DNA of 34,388 nucleotides from Bryobacterales bacterium (GTDB lineage Bacteria > Acidobacteriota > Terriglobia > Bryobacterales > Bryobacteraceae). The notes beneath the pieces are model-generated. The model was not told where the DNA came from and did not search any database. It was given only the letters and a program-made list of their open reading frames with translations. Where the stretch lies: positions 1-34,388 of the forward strand of contig JADZBH010000046.1 of NCBI GenBank assembly GCA_020852175.1, in the 5' to 3' direction. Position 1 is the stretch's first letter, and each line of letters begins with the position of its first letter. Shown piece after piece: positions 17,285 through 26,348 of the stretch. The translations under genes and the position numbers were made by a program.

Positions 17285-20200
17285 TCACCAGGTGAGCCGT
17301 CCGCCGAGTACGATAATACGCGGATCGTTCCGCGCCTGTGTCTCGAACCTGCCGAAGCGCGTCGGTTGCGTGACGTTCGCCACTTGGCTATCGGTCTCGG
17401 AGAACCAAGGGTAGTTGGTGGTGTTGGCCGCCTCGATCCGGATATCGAAGTTGATCTTTTCGGTGATCCGGGTGCGTTTGGTCAGCCCGGCATCGAGGTT
17501 CTGCAGATCGTACTTGCGTACGTCCGGGAATCGGCTGGACCAGTTCCTGAGCGTGAACGGACCAGGCACGCGCGTGGGAAACAGCGTCTTGTCAAAGGCA
17601 TTGGTGTAGCCCCGCTGCGAATCCGGGAGCTTGGCGGTGCGGGCTTCGAGAGGCGGCGCGTTCGGGAAATTGACCGGAAAGCCGGATTGAAGCGTCGCGT
17701 TAAGGTTCAACTGCCAGCCCGAGAGCAGCTTTCCGATCAGTCCGCGCGCCGATGTGCCGAACCGTTTGCCCCGGCCGAAGGGCAGTTCGTATGTCATCAG
17801 GCCGCCGAACTTCTGGGGCGAATCGTACAGCGCCAGGGCGCGGTCCAATCTGGACTCTTCGACTTTGCTGAGATTCAGATCCTGAGGATTGAGAAAGGCG
17901 ATCTCCTCGATGACTTTCCCGATCGTGTAGGAGACGTTCATTGTCATACCGTGCGAGAAGCGCTTGGTCAGCCTGCTCTGAAACGAATGGTAGTGGCTGC
18001 GCCCGATGGAGATCTCGGTCATGGTGACGTTACGGTATTGCGGGAACGGATAGAGCAGGAGTTGGCGCTGCACCGTGGGTGCGTTGAGCACCGGATTGGC
18101 GGGCAGCAGGCCGGCGAACGGATTCGCCACCTGTTGGGTGTAGAAGCTGTCGGGCTGGCCCATGAGATCGCGTGGAATCACGTTCAGCGCCGCGTTCACC
18201 CCGCCGACGCCCGTACCGCCCGGAAACTGCCGCAATTCGTTACCGCTGTAAGCCGCCTCCACCAGGATGTTGCCTGGCAGCGCACGTTCCAAGGCGATCG
18301 AATACTGATGCGAGTAGGGCGTCCTCTGCGGGAGGAAACTCCAGGCCACGTCTTGTCCGAGGTTGGTCGAAAGACCGTTCCGGCTGCCCTGCGGCCGGAG
18401 AAGTCCTTCCGGGAACGGATTGTCGAGCGTGACTCGTGGACGCCCGGCTTCGCTCGATGCCAGCACCGGCGTCGATGTGCTGAAGCCCGTCGAACCTTGC
18501 GGACCCAGCGCCCCGGCCGAACTCAATCCGTAGCCCGCTCGAAGTACGAAGCTTTTCGAGAGCAGAATCGCCACGCCTATGCGAGGCTGGAAATTGTTGC
18601 GGTCCGGCGTGTGCGCGAGCCTTTCCAAGCCGCTCGATCCAGCAAACAGAAGGCCGCCTCGCAAACCGGAGCAAGCAGGGCAGTTCGACGCCGCCGGGGA
18701 AGCCTTGACGGCCGCCGCCAGAGGACTGGGCTGGTCGAAGGCGAACCCCCTTACCATGCGGTTGAACCGTTCGGTGTACGGGCGTTCGTAGTCCCAGCGC
18801 AGGCCCAGATTCAACGTGACGCGGGTATGAACCTTGTAATCGTCCTGAAAAAATACCGCGTAATAGCGGCCTTGCCGCGCCGGGTCGATCAAGGTATCCA
18901 CCTTGCTCGACGTGTTCGGATAGCCCAGCAGGAAGGTGGCGAACTCGTCGCCCGACGCGGCGTCGCCTCGAAGCGGATTGGCCTGCGTGAACTCCTTGTT
19001 GAACTGGTAGAAGCCGCTGGAATCGCCGGGGGCGATCGTGTTTTCGTTGAACAGCCGGAACTCCACGCCCAGTTTCAACTGGTGCCTGCCATGAGTCCGG
19101 TTCAGGTTCGCCTGCACCGAGGAGGTCTCGCGCGTGTTGAGGTCTTTATAGATACTGGCCCCGATGTCCGTATAGCGTCCGCCGCCGATACTGAAGCGCG
19201 GGAAGTTCAACGCGCTGAATTGCGATACGAGGCTGCCGGCGAAGCCCAGTTGCCGCGGGTCGTAGCCCGCCGCGGCCGGATTTCCCCGCACATTCACATA
19301 CCGTGCGAGGCCGGCCCGGATGTTGAGCACGGTCCGTACGTTCAATGTGCTGGTCCAGTCCACGGCGCCGCGCGTGTAGTCGCGCGTCGAACCGATCGAA
19401 CGGCTGGTCTCCGCCGGATTGTCCACGCCGAAAAGCACGTCGCCGAACTCCTTGAACGGCGTCACGCCGTAGCTGGCATAAATATTGTTCTTGTCGTTGA
19501 CCCGGTAGTCCGCTTTATACAGGCGCTGTGTGATGTCTCCCTTGCCACTTCCCGCGCTGACATAGTTCGGCAATCCCGGCGCGCGCCCGGCCAGATTCGG
19601 CAAGGGAACGAACTCAATCACCCGCCGGCTCACGGTATTGATCCGGTCTGCCGGTATCTGGTTCAAAGCGAAAGGGCTCCTGACCAACGCCGTGCCTTGC
19701 TGGCGGGTTGTGAGCGGGTCGTGGATGATTTGCGGGATGCCTGAAAAGTCGCCTCTCCGAAGGGCGCTATCCGGCATGATGGCGTTCTCGACATCGATTC
19801 CGCGCGAGCGCGAGAGGTCGTACGACACCAGAAAGAACAGCCGGTTCCTCCCATCGATCAGCTTCGGAATGAAGACGGGACCATCCAGGTGGAACCCGAA
19901 ATTGTTGCTCACCGAGCGCGTTCGCGGCTGGTTCAGGGAATTGGCCTGCCAGCTATTGGCGGCGAGCGCCGAACCGCGATAAAACTCGAACAGCGTTCCG
20001 TGAAAAGCGTTCGTGCCCGACTTGGTGGAGATGGCGATCACTCCCCCCGCCGTGCGGCCGTAGGAAGCGTCGTAGTTATTGGTTTGCACCTTGAACTCGC
20101 CAACTGACTCCATGGGGGGCATGAAGGTTACGTTTCGAGTGATCGGCTGCGTGTTGGTCACCCCGTCCAACACGGATTCGTTCTCGCCTCGCGGTCCGCC

Positions 20201-20764
20201 GTTGATGGAAACGTCGCTCGCGTTGCTGTGAGAGATATTGTTCATCGACCCGAACGACCGGCTCATCTTCACGACTCCGGCCGCGGCCCAGGCATACTGA
20301 TAGACGTTCCGCCCGTTATTCGGGAGATCGACGATTTGCTTCGAGGAAAGCGCGCTCCCCCTGGAAGCGGTTTCCGTGTTCAGCAACTCCGCTTCGCCAG
20401 TCACCGTGATCCGCTCAGTCGCCTGTCCAATTTCCAGAGGAACGTCGAGTCCAGCCCGTTCCGAACTGCCCAGGGTTAGGCTCTCACGGACAAACCTCTT
20501 GAATCCTGCCGCCTCCGCACTCAGGGTGTACTGTCCGGGAGCCAGGAAAAGGAGAGCGTAAAAGCCGGATTCGTTCGTCTCCGTCCTGGCGGGAACGTTC
20601 GTTAGAACGTTGGTGATCACAACCGAAGCGCCAGGAACGGCAGCCCCTGCCGGATCGGTGACACGCCCCGTGATGGATGCTCGAAGGTCCTGCGCAAGCA
20701 ACGGACCGGCGGTCACGAAGGCGAAGGCAGAAAGCCAAGCCAACGTTTTACATACTCTTGCCAT
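17285..20764 (-). CDS. TonB-dependent receptor, Oar-like, with carboxypeptidase-regulatory domain
   Basis: A protein of 1,159 residues from ATG 20764 (MARVCKTLAW), preceded by GGGGGT. The signal peptide ends at about residue 25 (PLLAQ). A CarboxypepD_reg domain follows (SITGRVTDPAGAAVPGASVVITN to LEIGQ, about 28-110). The plug has ITVTGEAELLNTETASRG, DLPNNGRNVYQYAWAA, SVLDGVTNTQPIT, VGEFKVQTNNYDASYGRTAGG and ISTKSGTNAFHGTLFEFYRG. The rest is a 22-strand-type barrel ending in GGRLTW with the terminal aromatic residue of BAM clients. It imports or senses large nutrients such as glycans using TonB energy; the ligand is unknown. A good promoter lies at 20821-20849. An 11-bp repeat brackets it. 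It is the sole gene of its unit. Confidence 0.95.
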   Translation of the reverse strand: MARVCKTLAWLSAFAFVTAGPLLAQDLRASITGRVTDPAGAAVPGASVVITNVLTNVPARTETNESGFYALLFLAPGQYTLSAEAAGFKRFVRESLTLGSSERAGLDVPLEIGQATERITVTGEAELLNTETASRGSALSSKQIVDLPNNGRNVYQYAWAAAGVVKMSRSFGSMNNISHSNASDVSINGGPRGENESVLDGVTNTQPITRNVTFMPPMESVGEFKVQTNNYDASYGRTAGGVIAISTKSGTNAFHGTLFEFYRGSALAANSWQANSLNQPRTRSVSNNFGFHLDGPVFIPKLIDGRNRLFFLVSYDLSRSRGIDVENAIMPDSALRRGDFSGIPQIIHDPLTTRQQGTALVRSPFALNQIPADRINTVSRRVIEFVPLPNLAGRAPGLPNYVSAGSGKGDITQRLYKADYRVNDKNNIYASYGVTPFKEFGDVLFGVDNPAETSRSIGSTRDYTRGAVDWTSTLNVRTVLNIRAGLARYVNVRGNPAAAGYDPRQLGFAGSLVSQFSALNFPRFSIGGGRYTDIGASIYKDLNTRETSSVQANLNRTHGRHQLKLGVEFRLFNENTIAPGDSSGFYQFNKEFTQANPLRGDAASGDEFATFLLGYPNTSSKVDTLIDPARQGRYYAVFFQDDYKVHTRVTLNLGLRWDYERPYTERFNRMVRGFAFDQPSPLAAAVKASPAASNCPACSGLRGGLLFAGSSGLERLAHTPDRNNFQPRIGVAILLSKSFVLRAGYGLSSAGALGPQGSTGFSTSTPVLASSEAGRPRVTLDNPFPEGLLRPQGSRNGLSTNLGQDVAWSFLPQRTPYSHQYSIALERALPGNILVEAAYSGNELRQFPGGTGVGGVNAALNVIPRDLMGQPDSFYTQQVANPFAGLLPANPVLNAPTVQRQLLLYPFPQYRNVTMTEISIGRSHYHSFQSRLTKRFSHGMTMNVSYTIGKVIEEIAFLNPQDLNLSKVEESRLDRALALYDSPQKFGGLMTYELPFGRGKRFGTSARGLIGKLLSGWQLNLNATLQSGFPVNFPNAPPLEARTAKLPDSQRGYTNAFDKTLFPTRVPGPFTLRNWSSRFPDVRKYDLQNLDAGLTKRTRITEKINFDIRIEAANTTNYPWFSETDSQVANVTQPTRFGRFETQARNDPRIIVLGGRLTW

Positions 20765-20799
20765 TTTTACCCCCGCGAGCCAGGGCAGCCCGCTCTCGA

Positions 20800-20856
20800 T
20801 CAACGATGATAATTTATGCCAGTCTAAGCCAGCCGCGTACCGCTGTCAACGATGAT
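20800..20856. repeat. Direct repeat TCAACGATGAT flanking the TonB-receptor promoter
   Basis: TCAACGATGAT occurs at 20800-20810 and 20846-20856. One copy overlaps the -35 box (20844-20849), the other lies just downstream of the predicted transcription start. The spacing is 46 bp. The copies read ATCATCGTTGA on the coding strand of the receptor. The layout suits an operator pair. Confidence 0.55.
20821..20849 (-). promoter_or_regulatory. Sigma-70-type promoter of the TonB-dependent receptor
   Basis: On the minus strand TTGACA (20849-20844) is followed after exactly 17 bp by TAGACT (20826-20821), which matches TATAAT at four positions. The predicted start is about 20814, giving a leader of about 50 bases before ATG 20764. 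Confidence 0.65.
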
Positions 20857-20921
20857 CGATTCTCATCAAACGTGAAGCAACAGTTTGCAGTGAACTTGGC
20901 CAAGCAGGAAAATGGCTAGCG

Positions 20922-21455
20922 ATGGCCTCAGAACGCAGTGCCGGGAGAACTCCCGCCCCGCCGCCGGAAACCAAGCCCCATGCCGGCCTCGTTGCCGCGA
21001 GCCTGATCTCCGGGGCCCTCGCGTTATTCATGGTGAGCGCATCGTTGCGAGGGATCTTCGTGGCGGTCAACCGGGCAAAGTTCGTGCCGGACGAGGCCGT
21101 GATCCTGAATTGGGATTTCGCGGAGCGTCGCGTCTCGGATCCCCGCGCCCGAATCGTGTCCTCGGGCGAAGAGGTCCAGATCGATCGCTACAACTTCATG
21201 GAGCTTGACGAGGCCCAGGCGCTCGAAAACGCAGGCAAGCTCGAAGGCCATCGGACGCCGGTGTTTTACCTTCCCCCGGCTTCCCCGTGGTCCACGGCCG
21301 ACAATTTCGTTGCTTTCCGCATTCAATCGCCGGAACAGTTCGCACTCGGTTTCCCGGCTGGCTTGCTGGTGGCGAACCTCCTGCTGGCGGTCCTGTCCGT
21401 GGTGCTGTTCCGGCGCGGATTGCGGCGTGCGTCCGGCCCCTCCTCTACTGTGTAG
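20922..21455 (+). CDS. Two-transmembrane protein of unknown function
   Basis: A 177-residue protein. A hydrophobic segment at residues about 22-44 (GLVAASLISGALALFMVSA) is followed by a loop of about 105 residues (NRAKFVPDEAVILNWDFAERR onward) and a second helix at about 145-166 (FPAGLLVANLLLAVLSVVLF), then a basic tail. A short cytosolic N-terminus, large extracytoplasmic loop and cytosolic tail are expected. I recognise no family. The Shine-Dalgarno is weak (AGGA at about 20906). The 3' end overlaps the end of the convergent GH2-like gene by 11 bp. Confidence 0.55.
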   Translation: MASERSAGRTPAPPPETKPHAGLVAASLISGALALFMVSASLRGIFVAVNRAKFVPDEAVILNWDFAERRVSDPRARIVSSGEEVQIDRYNFMELDEAQALENAGKLEGHRTPVFYLPPASPWSTADNFVAFRIQSPEQFALGFPAGLLVANLLLAVLSVVLFRRGLRRASGPSSTV

Positions 21456-24132
21456 CCAGGGCGCCGGGCCGGAGAAGGATAAGCGCGGAGCGAGGCGGCA
21501 TGACGAAGACCTGGGAGACCTGACGGGTGGTAGGGTCCGCAAGGGCGGTGTCTAGCCGGAGGGTTTGCGCGGAGCCTGAGGGGTTGACGGCGACGATGCC
21601 GTTCGCGAAGCGGCGGTGGTAAATCTGTGTGCCGGAAGCCTTCATCTGATCGACGCGGGAAGCCGCGACGGTTTCCTGTGGCTCGCCGATCGGACGAAAA
21701 TAATATTCGTCGAGGTCGGCCAGCGGCAGGGTGAGGCGCACCGGCGAGGCCGCGGATTTCGATTCGACGCCGAGCAAATAAGTGGCATACGCAAACAGGC
21801 TGGGCGTGGCTGGTTCAACGTGAAGCGGCCAATGGGACTGTGCGGCCTGCATGAGCAGTTGGAGATGCGCACGCCAGGATGCGGCGTCACCCGGGAAGCC
21901 GGTAAGCGCCACCGCGTCGGCGGGCCGGGGGTTCTCCGGCGTTGTTTGAAACAGAAGCGTGGCGTTGGCGCCCTTGCGGTCGAAACTGGCGAGCGTGAGG
22001 CCGGTGAGGTGCAGAACGGGATAGGTTCCCGATGTTTGCTTGAACCAGGCTTGGATGTTGCGTAAATTGAGTGCGCCGCCAGGAACGGCACGAACTGCGA
22101 CGCCGTCGAAGCCGTCCTTGGGAGCGGAAAGCAGCGCGTAGTAAACCTGCTCGGGCGTGGCGTTGCCGAGATCGCGGAAAAACGGAAGCGAGGGCGGCAG
22201 CGAGCCGGGGCGGCCCCGCGGAGAGCGCACCTCCGTGAAATGGGGAGCCAGCATGGCAAGTTGAGGAGAGCCTGTGTCGATGGCCGTAAGTGGATATTCG
22301 GGAGGGCGGGAAGCTTCGGGGTCGGCGAAGCCGAGCTTGTCGCCGTTGACGGAAATGAGTCGTGCGTCGAAGGCGGCGTGTGGTGAATTGGGGGCGCGGC
22401 GGGCGTCGATGCTGATCTGGTTGACGCCGTCGCGCAGGGCCGGGTGGCTCTGCAGCGGGAGGAAGAGGGACGCCTCGGCGCCGTCGCCCGGCGCATGGAG
22501 AACAGGCTGGCCATTCAATTTCACGTCGAGAACGGCGCCACGAAGGGCCCAGTAGACAAGGTAGAGTTCGCCGGGGTTGCCCTTCCAGGTAAAGGTGCGC
22601 CGGAGCCGGAGGGCGGCGGCGGTCCAGGGCGTACCGGGCTGAACGCCGCGCAAGGCGGAACCAAAGCTGCCCGCGCCGGTACGCCAACCCTCGCGCGCGG
22701 CGCCGGATTCGGCAAGAGTGAACTCCCAGGGCTCATCGCCGCCGGCGAGAGGTTCCACGGAAGGCGTTGCGGCGAGGAAGCGGTGATGAAGCGCCGCGAG
22801 CCAGTCCTCGCCCAATTGCCCGACCAGGGGCGCGCCCGCCGCCGGGACGTAGATGGAGCCGGAAAGCCCCAGGGCGCGAAGCAGGTTCAGCTTACCCATA
22901 AGTTCGCGGTAGGCCCGGCGTAGCTCGACACGGCTGGGGGCCGTGAGTTCACCGAAGCGGGCCAAAACGGAGGCGCGGCGGGGTCCGGGGTCGAAGAATG
23001 CGGGGCCTGGAGAAAAGTGCATGGCGTGAATCTGGCCGTTGGCGGTGTCGAACCAGCCGGAGGCGCCTGAAACAAGGCGGTTGGTATCGAGACGGGTGAT
23101 ATCGCCGGCCAGTGAGCGAGCGGCGTCCAGACCGATAGTCTGCTGGCCGTTGCCTTCGTTGAAGAGGGTCCACAGCGCAATGGAAGGATACACCCGGAGG
23201 TCCTCCAAGAGGTTCAGCGTGTTGCGCCGGAAGGTGGCAGCGGTGTCCTCGGGGGCGGGCGCGGGAAGATCCTGCCAGACCAGAAGGCCGGCCCGGTCAC
23301 ATTCGGTGTACCAGCGGTCCGGCGCCACGGCGGGCTGCCGGACTGTGTCGAACCCGAGCTTCCGGAGCGATGCTGGCGCGGGCGCGCCCGCGGCCATTAC
23401 ACCGTGGAAGTAGTGCGGCCTGCCATTCAACAGCGTGCGTGTGATGCCCTTGGCATCGCGGCCTACGGCGAGCGTGCGCAGAGCGGCGTAGCTGTCCACC
23501 TCATCGCCCGAGGCGAGGCGGACATGGAGTTGGTATAGGAAAGGGTCGGTTGGAGTCCACAGGCGGAGGCGCTCGGGCTTCAACCACAGGCGTTCGCCAG
23601 AGGCGCCCTTGGCGGCGGCGAGAATCTGAAGCCCGTCGCGGAGTTCGATCTCCACTTGAACGGGAGCCGTGGCCGAGACCAGGATGCTCAAAGCCTCGGC
23701 GGTGGGGACGGTGTCGGCAAGAACGCGAATGATGAACTGTTCGGGGACAATTTCGAGCCACGCTCCGGCGAGAAGCCGCTGGGCGTTGATGCCGCGGACG
23801 GCGATCTCCTGCTCCTTACCATCGCGCAGGGCGCCCGTGATATCGGCGCCGCGTTGGACTCCAGAGGCAGGTGCGCCGTTGACAAGGAGGGTGGCATCCC
23901 CGGTTGGCTCGCCGAACTGAAGCAGAACGCGCTGCCCATTCCCGGGCGGAGCGAGAGCGGCACGAGCCGTGCATGTGGGCAGGGTAGCGATGGTGCAGAC
24001 GGTGGAGGAGGCGACGGGCTGCCATCGCTTACGGGCAAGTTGCGGACGAGGATGCGGGCGGGACTGCGCGGCAAGTGGCGGGAACGAGGTGAGCGCCGCG
24101 CCGATCAGTGTAAGGGAGAGAAACAGCTTCAT
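21445..24132 (-). CDS. Glycoside hydrolase family 2-like secreted protein lacking the usual nucleophile
   Basis: An 895-residue exported protein with a signal peptide (residues 1-22). Its first half follows the GH2 order: sugar-binding and Ig-like domains with LRLWTPTDPFLYQLHV (190-205), then the TIM barrel with RKLGFDTVRQPAVAPDRWYTECDRAGLLVWQD and SIALWTLFNEGNGQ. Glu326 is at the acid/base position. The segment that carries the nucleophile in relatives (GEFGG) reads LARFGEL here, so Arg392 replaces the glutamate. Glu395 is three residues on. The C-terminal half has a jelly roll (residues 500-600) and a second sandwich. GH2 enzymes hydrolyse beta-galactosides, mannosides or glucuronides. This one may be inactive or bind only. 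The TAG at 21445-21447 lies inside the convergent gene. Confidence 0.75.
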   Translation of the reverse strand: MKLFLSLTLIGAALTSFPPLAAQSRPHPRPQLARKRWQPVASSTVCTIATLPTCTARAALAPPGNGQRVLLQFGEPTGDATLLVNGAPASGVQRGADITGALRDGKEQEIAVRGINAQRLLAGAWLEIVPEQFIIRVLADTVPTAEALSILVSATAPVQVEIELRDGLQILAAAKGASGERLWLKPERLRLWTPTDPFLYQLHVRLASGDEVDSYAALRTLAVGRDAKGITRTLLNGRPHYFHGVMAAGAPAPASLRKLGFDTVRQPAVAPDRWYTECDRAGLLVWQDLPAPAPEDTAATFRRNTLNLLEDLRVYPSIALWTLFNEGNGQQTIGLDAARSLAGDITRLDTNRLVSGASGWFDTANGQIHAMHFSPGPAFFDPGPRRASVLARFGELTAPSRVELRRAYRELMGKLNLLRALGLSGSIYVPAAGAPLVGQLGEDWLAALHHRFLAATPSVEPLAGGDEPWEFTLAESGAAREGWRTGAGSFGSALRGVQPGTPWTAAALRLRRTFTWKGNPGELYLVYWALRGAVLDVKLNGQPVLHAPGDGAEASLFLPLQSHPALRDGVNQISIDARRAPNSPHAAFDARLISVNGDKLGFADPEASRPPEYPLTAIDTGSPQLAMLAPHFTEVRSPRGRPGSLPPSLPFFRDLGNATPEQVYYALLSAPKDGFDGVAVRAVPGGALNLRNIQAWFKQTSGTYPVLHLTGLTLASFDRKGANATLLFQTTPENPRPADAVALTGFPGDAASWRAHLQLLMQAAQSHWPLHVEPATPSLFAYATYLLGVESKSAASPVRLTLPLADLDEYYFRPIGEPQETVAASRVDQMKASGTQIYHRRFANGIVAVNPSGSAQTLRLDTALADPTTRQVSQVFVMPPRSALILLRPGALATQ

Positions 24133-24180
24133 GCGAGAGCGGAGGACTCTATTATCCCTGAGAGATACAGGAAATTGACC

Positions 24181-24242
24181 GGTAAACTTTACATTCCTTC
24201 ACATCGCGAACCTTACAAACTCTTTACCAAATAGGTGGTAAC
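24181..24242. promoter_or_regulatory. Operator-like GGTAA repeats between divergent glycan genes
   Basis: The palindrome GTAAACTTTAC lies at 24182-24192, within GGTAAACTTTAC. The inverse TTTACC is at 24223-24228 and GGTAAC at 24237-24242. Together they give GGTAAA, its reverse and another copy within 62 bp between the GH2-like gene (starts 24132) and the propeller gene (starts 24280). A TTGACC at 24175-24180 may be a -35 box. A shared repressor site is inferred. Confidence 0.4.
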
Positions 24243-24279
24243 TCAATCATTTAGCGAATTCGTCCTGACAAAGGAGAGA

Positions 24280-25344
24280 ATGAAAACTCACGCCGCGTTT
24301 CGTGTGATTCCGTTGGCACTGTTGCTGGCGCAAGCGGGGCTGCCACAAAGAGTCACGGTGGCAACCGCCGAGCCGGTGTACATGCCGGGCGGTGTGGATT
24401 CGAATAGTCCTGTGTGGTGGTCGGACAACGGGTTCCGGATGTTGAACTCAACGGGGTACTCGTTGATCAGCACGGGGTCGAGCCAGTTTTACATGGACCG
24501 GACTGAGTGGGTGGACGGTTTGCGGATGCGGCACCTGCCGTTCTGGATGGAGTCGGTTTGGAAGGACTCCGACGGTGTGTTGTTCGGCTGGTACCATCAT
24601 GAACCCTCGGGCGTGTGCGCGAACGGCTTGACGGCGCCTGTGATCGGCGCGGCGGTCTCCTTCGACGACGGCGCGACGTGGGATGACCTGGGGATTGTGC
24701 TGAGTGCGGCGGACCCCCCGGACTGCAACGCCAGGAACGGATTTTTCGCGGGCGGTCACGGCGATTTTTCGGTGATTGCCGACCGGGCGGGCGAGTACTT
24801 GTATTTCTATTTCGGCAACTATGGCGGCCCGGTGGAGGGACAGGGGATCGCGGTGGCCCGGATGGCCGTGGCGGACCGCTGGGGGCCCGCCGGGGCCGTG
24901 TGGAAATGGCGGGAGGGCGACTGGAGAGAGCCTGGGCTGGGCGGGTTGGTGACGCCCATTCTTCCAGCGTCCGCGGCCTGGCAGGCATCAAACACGGACT
25001 CATTCTGGGGCCCTTCGCTGCATTACAACACCTATCTGAACCGGTATGTAATGCTGCTCAGCCGTTCCTGCTGCGGGGAGCGCTGGCCGCAGGAGGGGAT
25101 CTACGCCGGGTTCAACGCCGATGTGGGCAATCCGGAGGGGTGGAGCGCGCCGAAAAAGATCATCGACAACGTGGGGTTTGGGCCGGGTTGGTATCCGCAA
25201 GTGATCGGGTTGGAGGAAGGCGAAACGGACACGGTGGCTGGCAGGAAGGCTCGCTTGTACATTCACGGGATTTCACGCTGGACCGTGGAGTTCGAGCAGG
25301 AACCGGCACTGGCCAGACGGCCGCGGCGGCCCCCTCCCCAATAA
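24280..25344 (+). CDS. Secreted five-bladed beta-propeller protein (GH43/DUF4185-like)
   Basis: A 354-residue exported protein from ATG 24280, with AAGGAG at 24270-24275 and a signal peptide (LALLLAQAGLPQ). Motifs are typical of five-bladed propeller hydrolases: GVDSNSPVWWSDNGFRMLNS, LFGWYHHEP, AVSFDDGATWDDLG, GHGDFSVI, YLYFYFGNYGG and DSFWGPSLHYNTYLNRYVML. GH43, GH32 and DUF4185 share this fold; the acid residues cannot be assigned with certainty. A role in cutting or binding plant glycans is likely but not proven. It is divergent from the GH2-like gene and likely shares its operator. It ends 18 bp from the convergent lipoprotein gene. Confidence 0.65.
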   Translation: MKTHAAFRVIPLALLLAQAGLPQRVTVATAEPVYMPGGVDSNSPVWWSDNGFRMLNSTGYSLISTGSSQFYMDRTEWVDGLRMRHLPFWMESVWKDSDGVLFGWYHHEPSGVCANGLTAPVIGAAVSFDDGATWDDLGIVLSAADPPDCNARNGFFAGGHGDFSVIADRAGEYLYFYFGNYGGPVEGQGIAVARMAVADRWGPAGAVWKWREGDWREPGLGGLVTPILPASAAWQASNTDSFWGPSLHYNTYLNRYVMLLSRSCCGERWPQEGIYAGFNADVGNPEGWSAPKKIIDNVGFGPGWYPQVIGLEEGETDTVAGRKARLYIHGISRWTVEFEQEPALARRPRRPPPQ

Positions 25345-25362
25345 CGGCGAAGCGCAAGCGGT

Positions 25363-26331
25363 TCAGTGGCTGGCCGGAGAGCCGAGCCAGCGGGTGAGGT
25401 CGGGCAGCAGGAGTTCGCGAATTTCGGGACGGGCCAACTCGGCGGCCGTGACAAGTTGGACGCCAGAGTCGATGTGGGCAGCAGGCGTGCGGCCCGCGCG
25501 TTGCTCGCCGATGGCCTTCACGGATTCATAGCCCATCTTGAAAGGGTGCTGGACGATGAGCGAATCGATCCACCCCTGGCGCAAACCGTCCACAAGCTGC
25601 TCGGAGGCATCGAAGGCCACCAGTTTTACATGCCGTGCGTTGCGGGCTTTGAGCGCCTGGACGGCGCCGGAAGAGCTGGATTCGTTGTCCGCGAACAGGG
25701 CGGCGAGCGTGGGATGCGCGGCCAGCATGTTCTCCGTGGCCGCCATGGCTTTGGCGCGGTCGGCCATGCCAAATTGCAAGGCGGCAAGTGTGATGCCGGG
25801 AAAGTTCGCCCTCAGCTCCTCGGCGAAGCCCTCCTCGCGTTCCATCGTGGACGCGCTGCCGGGCATGAAGCCGACGACGGCGGTCTTTCCCATCCCCTTG
25901 AGAAGCTGGCCGATGCGCCGCGCGGCGATGCGTCCCCCTTCGCGATTGTCTGTGGCGACGTAGGTGAGGCGGCGTGGCGTGTCGATGGCGGAGTCGAAGA
26001 TGGAGACGGGGATGGAGGCGCGGGCGGCGCGCTCGACGGCGCTGACCAGGGCTGTACGGTCGACGGGAGCCAGGGCGATTCCGGCCAACTGGCGATTCAC
26101 CATGGACTCGACGATTTCAATTTGGCGGCTCGAGTCCACCTCGATCGCGGGTGCGTTCCATTCGATATCGAAGCCATATTCGGCGGCGGCCTGTATGGCT
26201 CCGGCATGGACGGTCTGCCAGAAGATGTGATTGGCCCCCTTGGGGACGACGCCAATGGCGGGCCTGTCGAGGCGCCGGCAGGCGGACAGCGCCGCGAACG
26301 GAGCGGTGAGTAGAGCGCGGCGGCGGAACAT
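25363..26331 (-). CDS. Sugar ABC transporter substrate-binding lipoprotein, RbsB-like
   Basis: A 322-residue periplasmic binding protein of the type I (RbsB/LacI-like) fold. The N-terminus MFRRRALLTAPFAALSAC ends in a lipobox (LSAC), so it is a lipoprotein. Fold marks are AIGVVPKGANHIFWQTVHAGA, QIEIVESMVNRQLAGIALAP, VSIFDSAID, YVATDNREGGRIAARRIGQLL, FADNESSSSGAVQALKAR, KLVAFDASEQLVDGLRQGWIDSLIVQHPF. These match ribose- or xylose-binding proteins. No permease or ATPase gene is next to it, so it is an orphan subunit or a chemosensor. It lies 17 bp downstream of the esterase gene on the same strand and may be cotranscribed with it. Confidence 0.85.
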   Translation of the reverse strand: MFRRRALLTAPFAALSACRRLDRPAIGVVPKGANHIFWQTVHAGAIQAAAEYGFDIEWNAPAIEVDSSRQIEIVESMVNRQLAGIALAPVDRTALVSAVERAARASIPVSIFDSAIDTPRRLTYVATDNREGGRIAARRIGQLLKGMGKTAVVGFMPGSASTMEREEGFAEELRANFPGITLAALQFGMADRAKAMAATENMLAAHPTLAALFADNESSSSGAVQALKARNARHVKLVAFDASEQLVDGLRQGWIDSLIVQHPFKMGYESVKAIGEQRAGRTPAAHIDSGVQLVTAAELARPEIRELLLPDLTRWLGSPASH

Positions 26332-26348
26332 GGCCTGAGCCGGACCGT

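Noticed and set aside
17366..19744. Open frame of 792 codons on the plus strand opposite the TonB receptor
   Set aside because: It is antisense to a well-identified TonB receptor and has no recognisable domain. GC-rich coding sequence often leaves long frames on the opposite strand.
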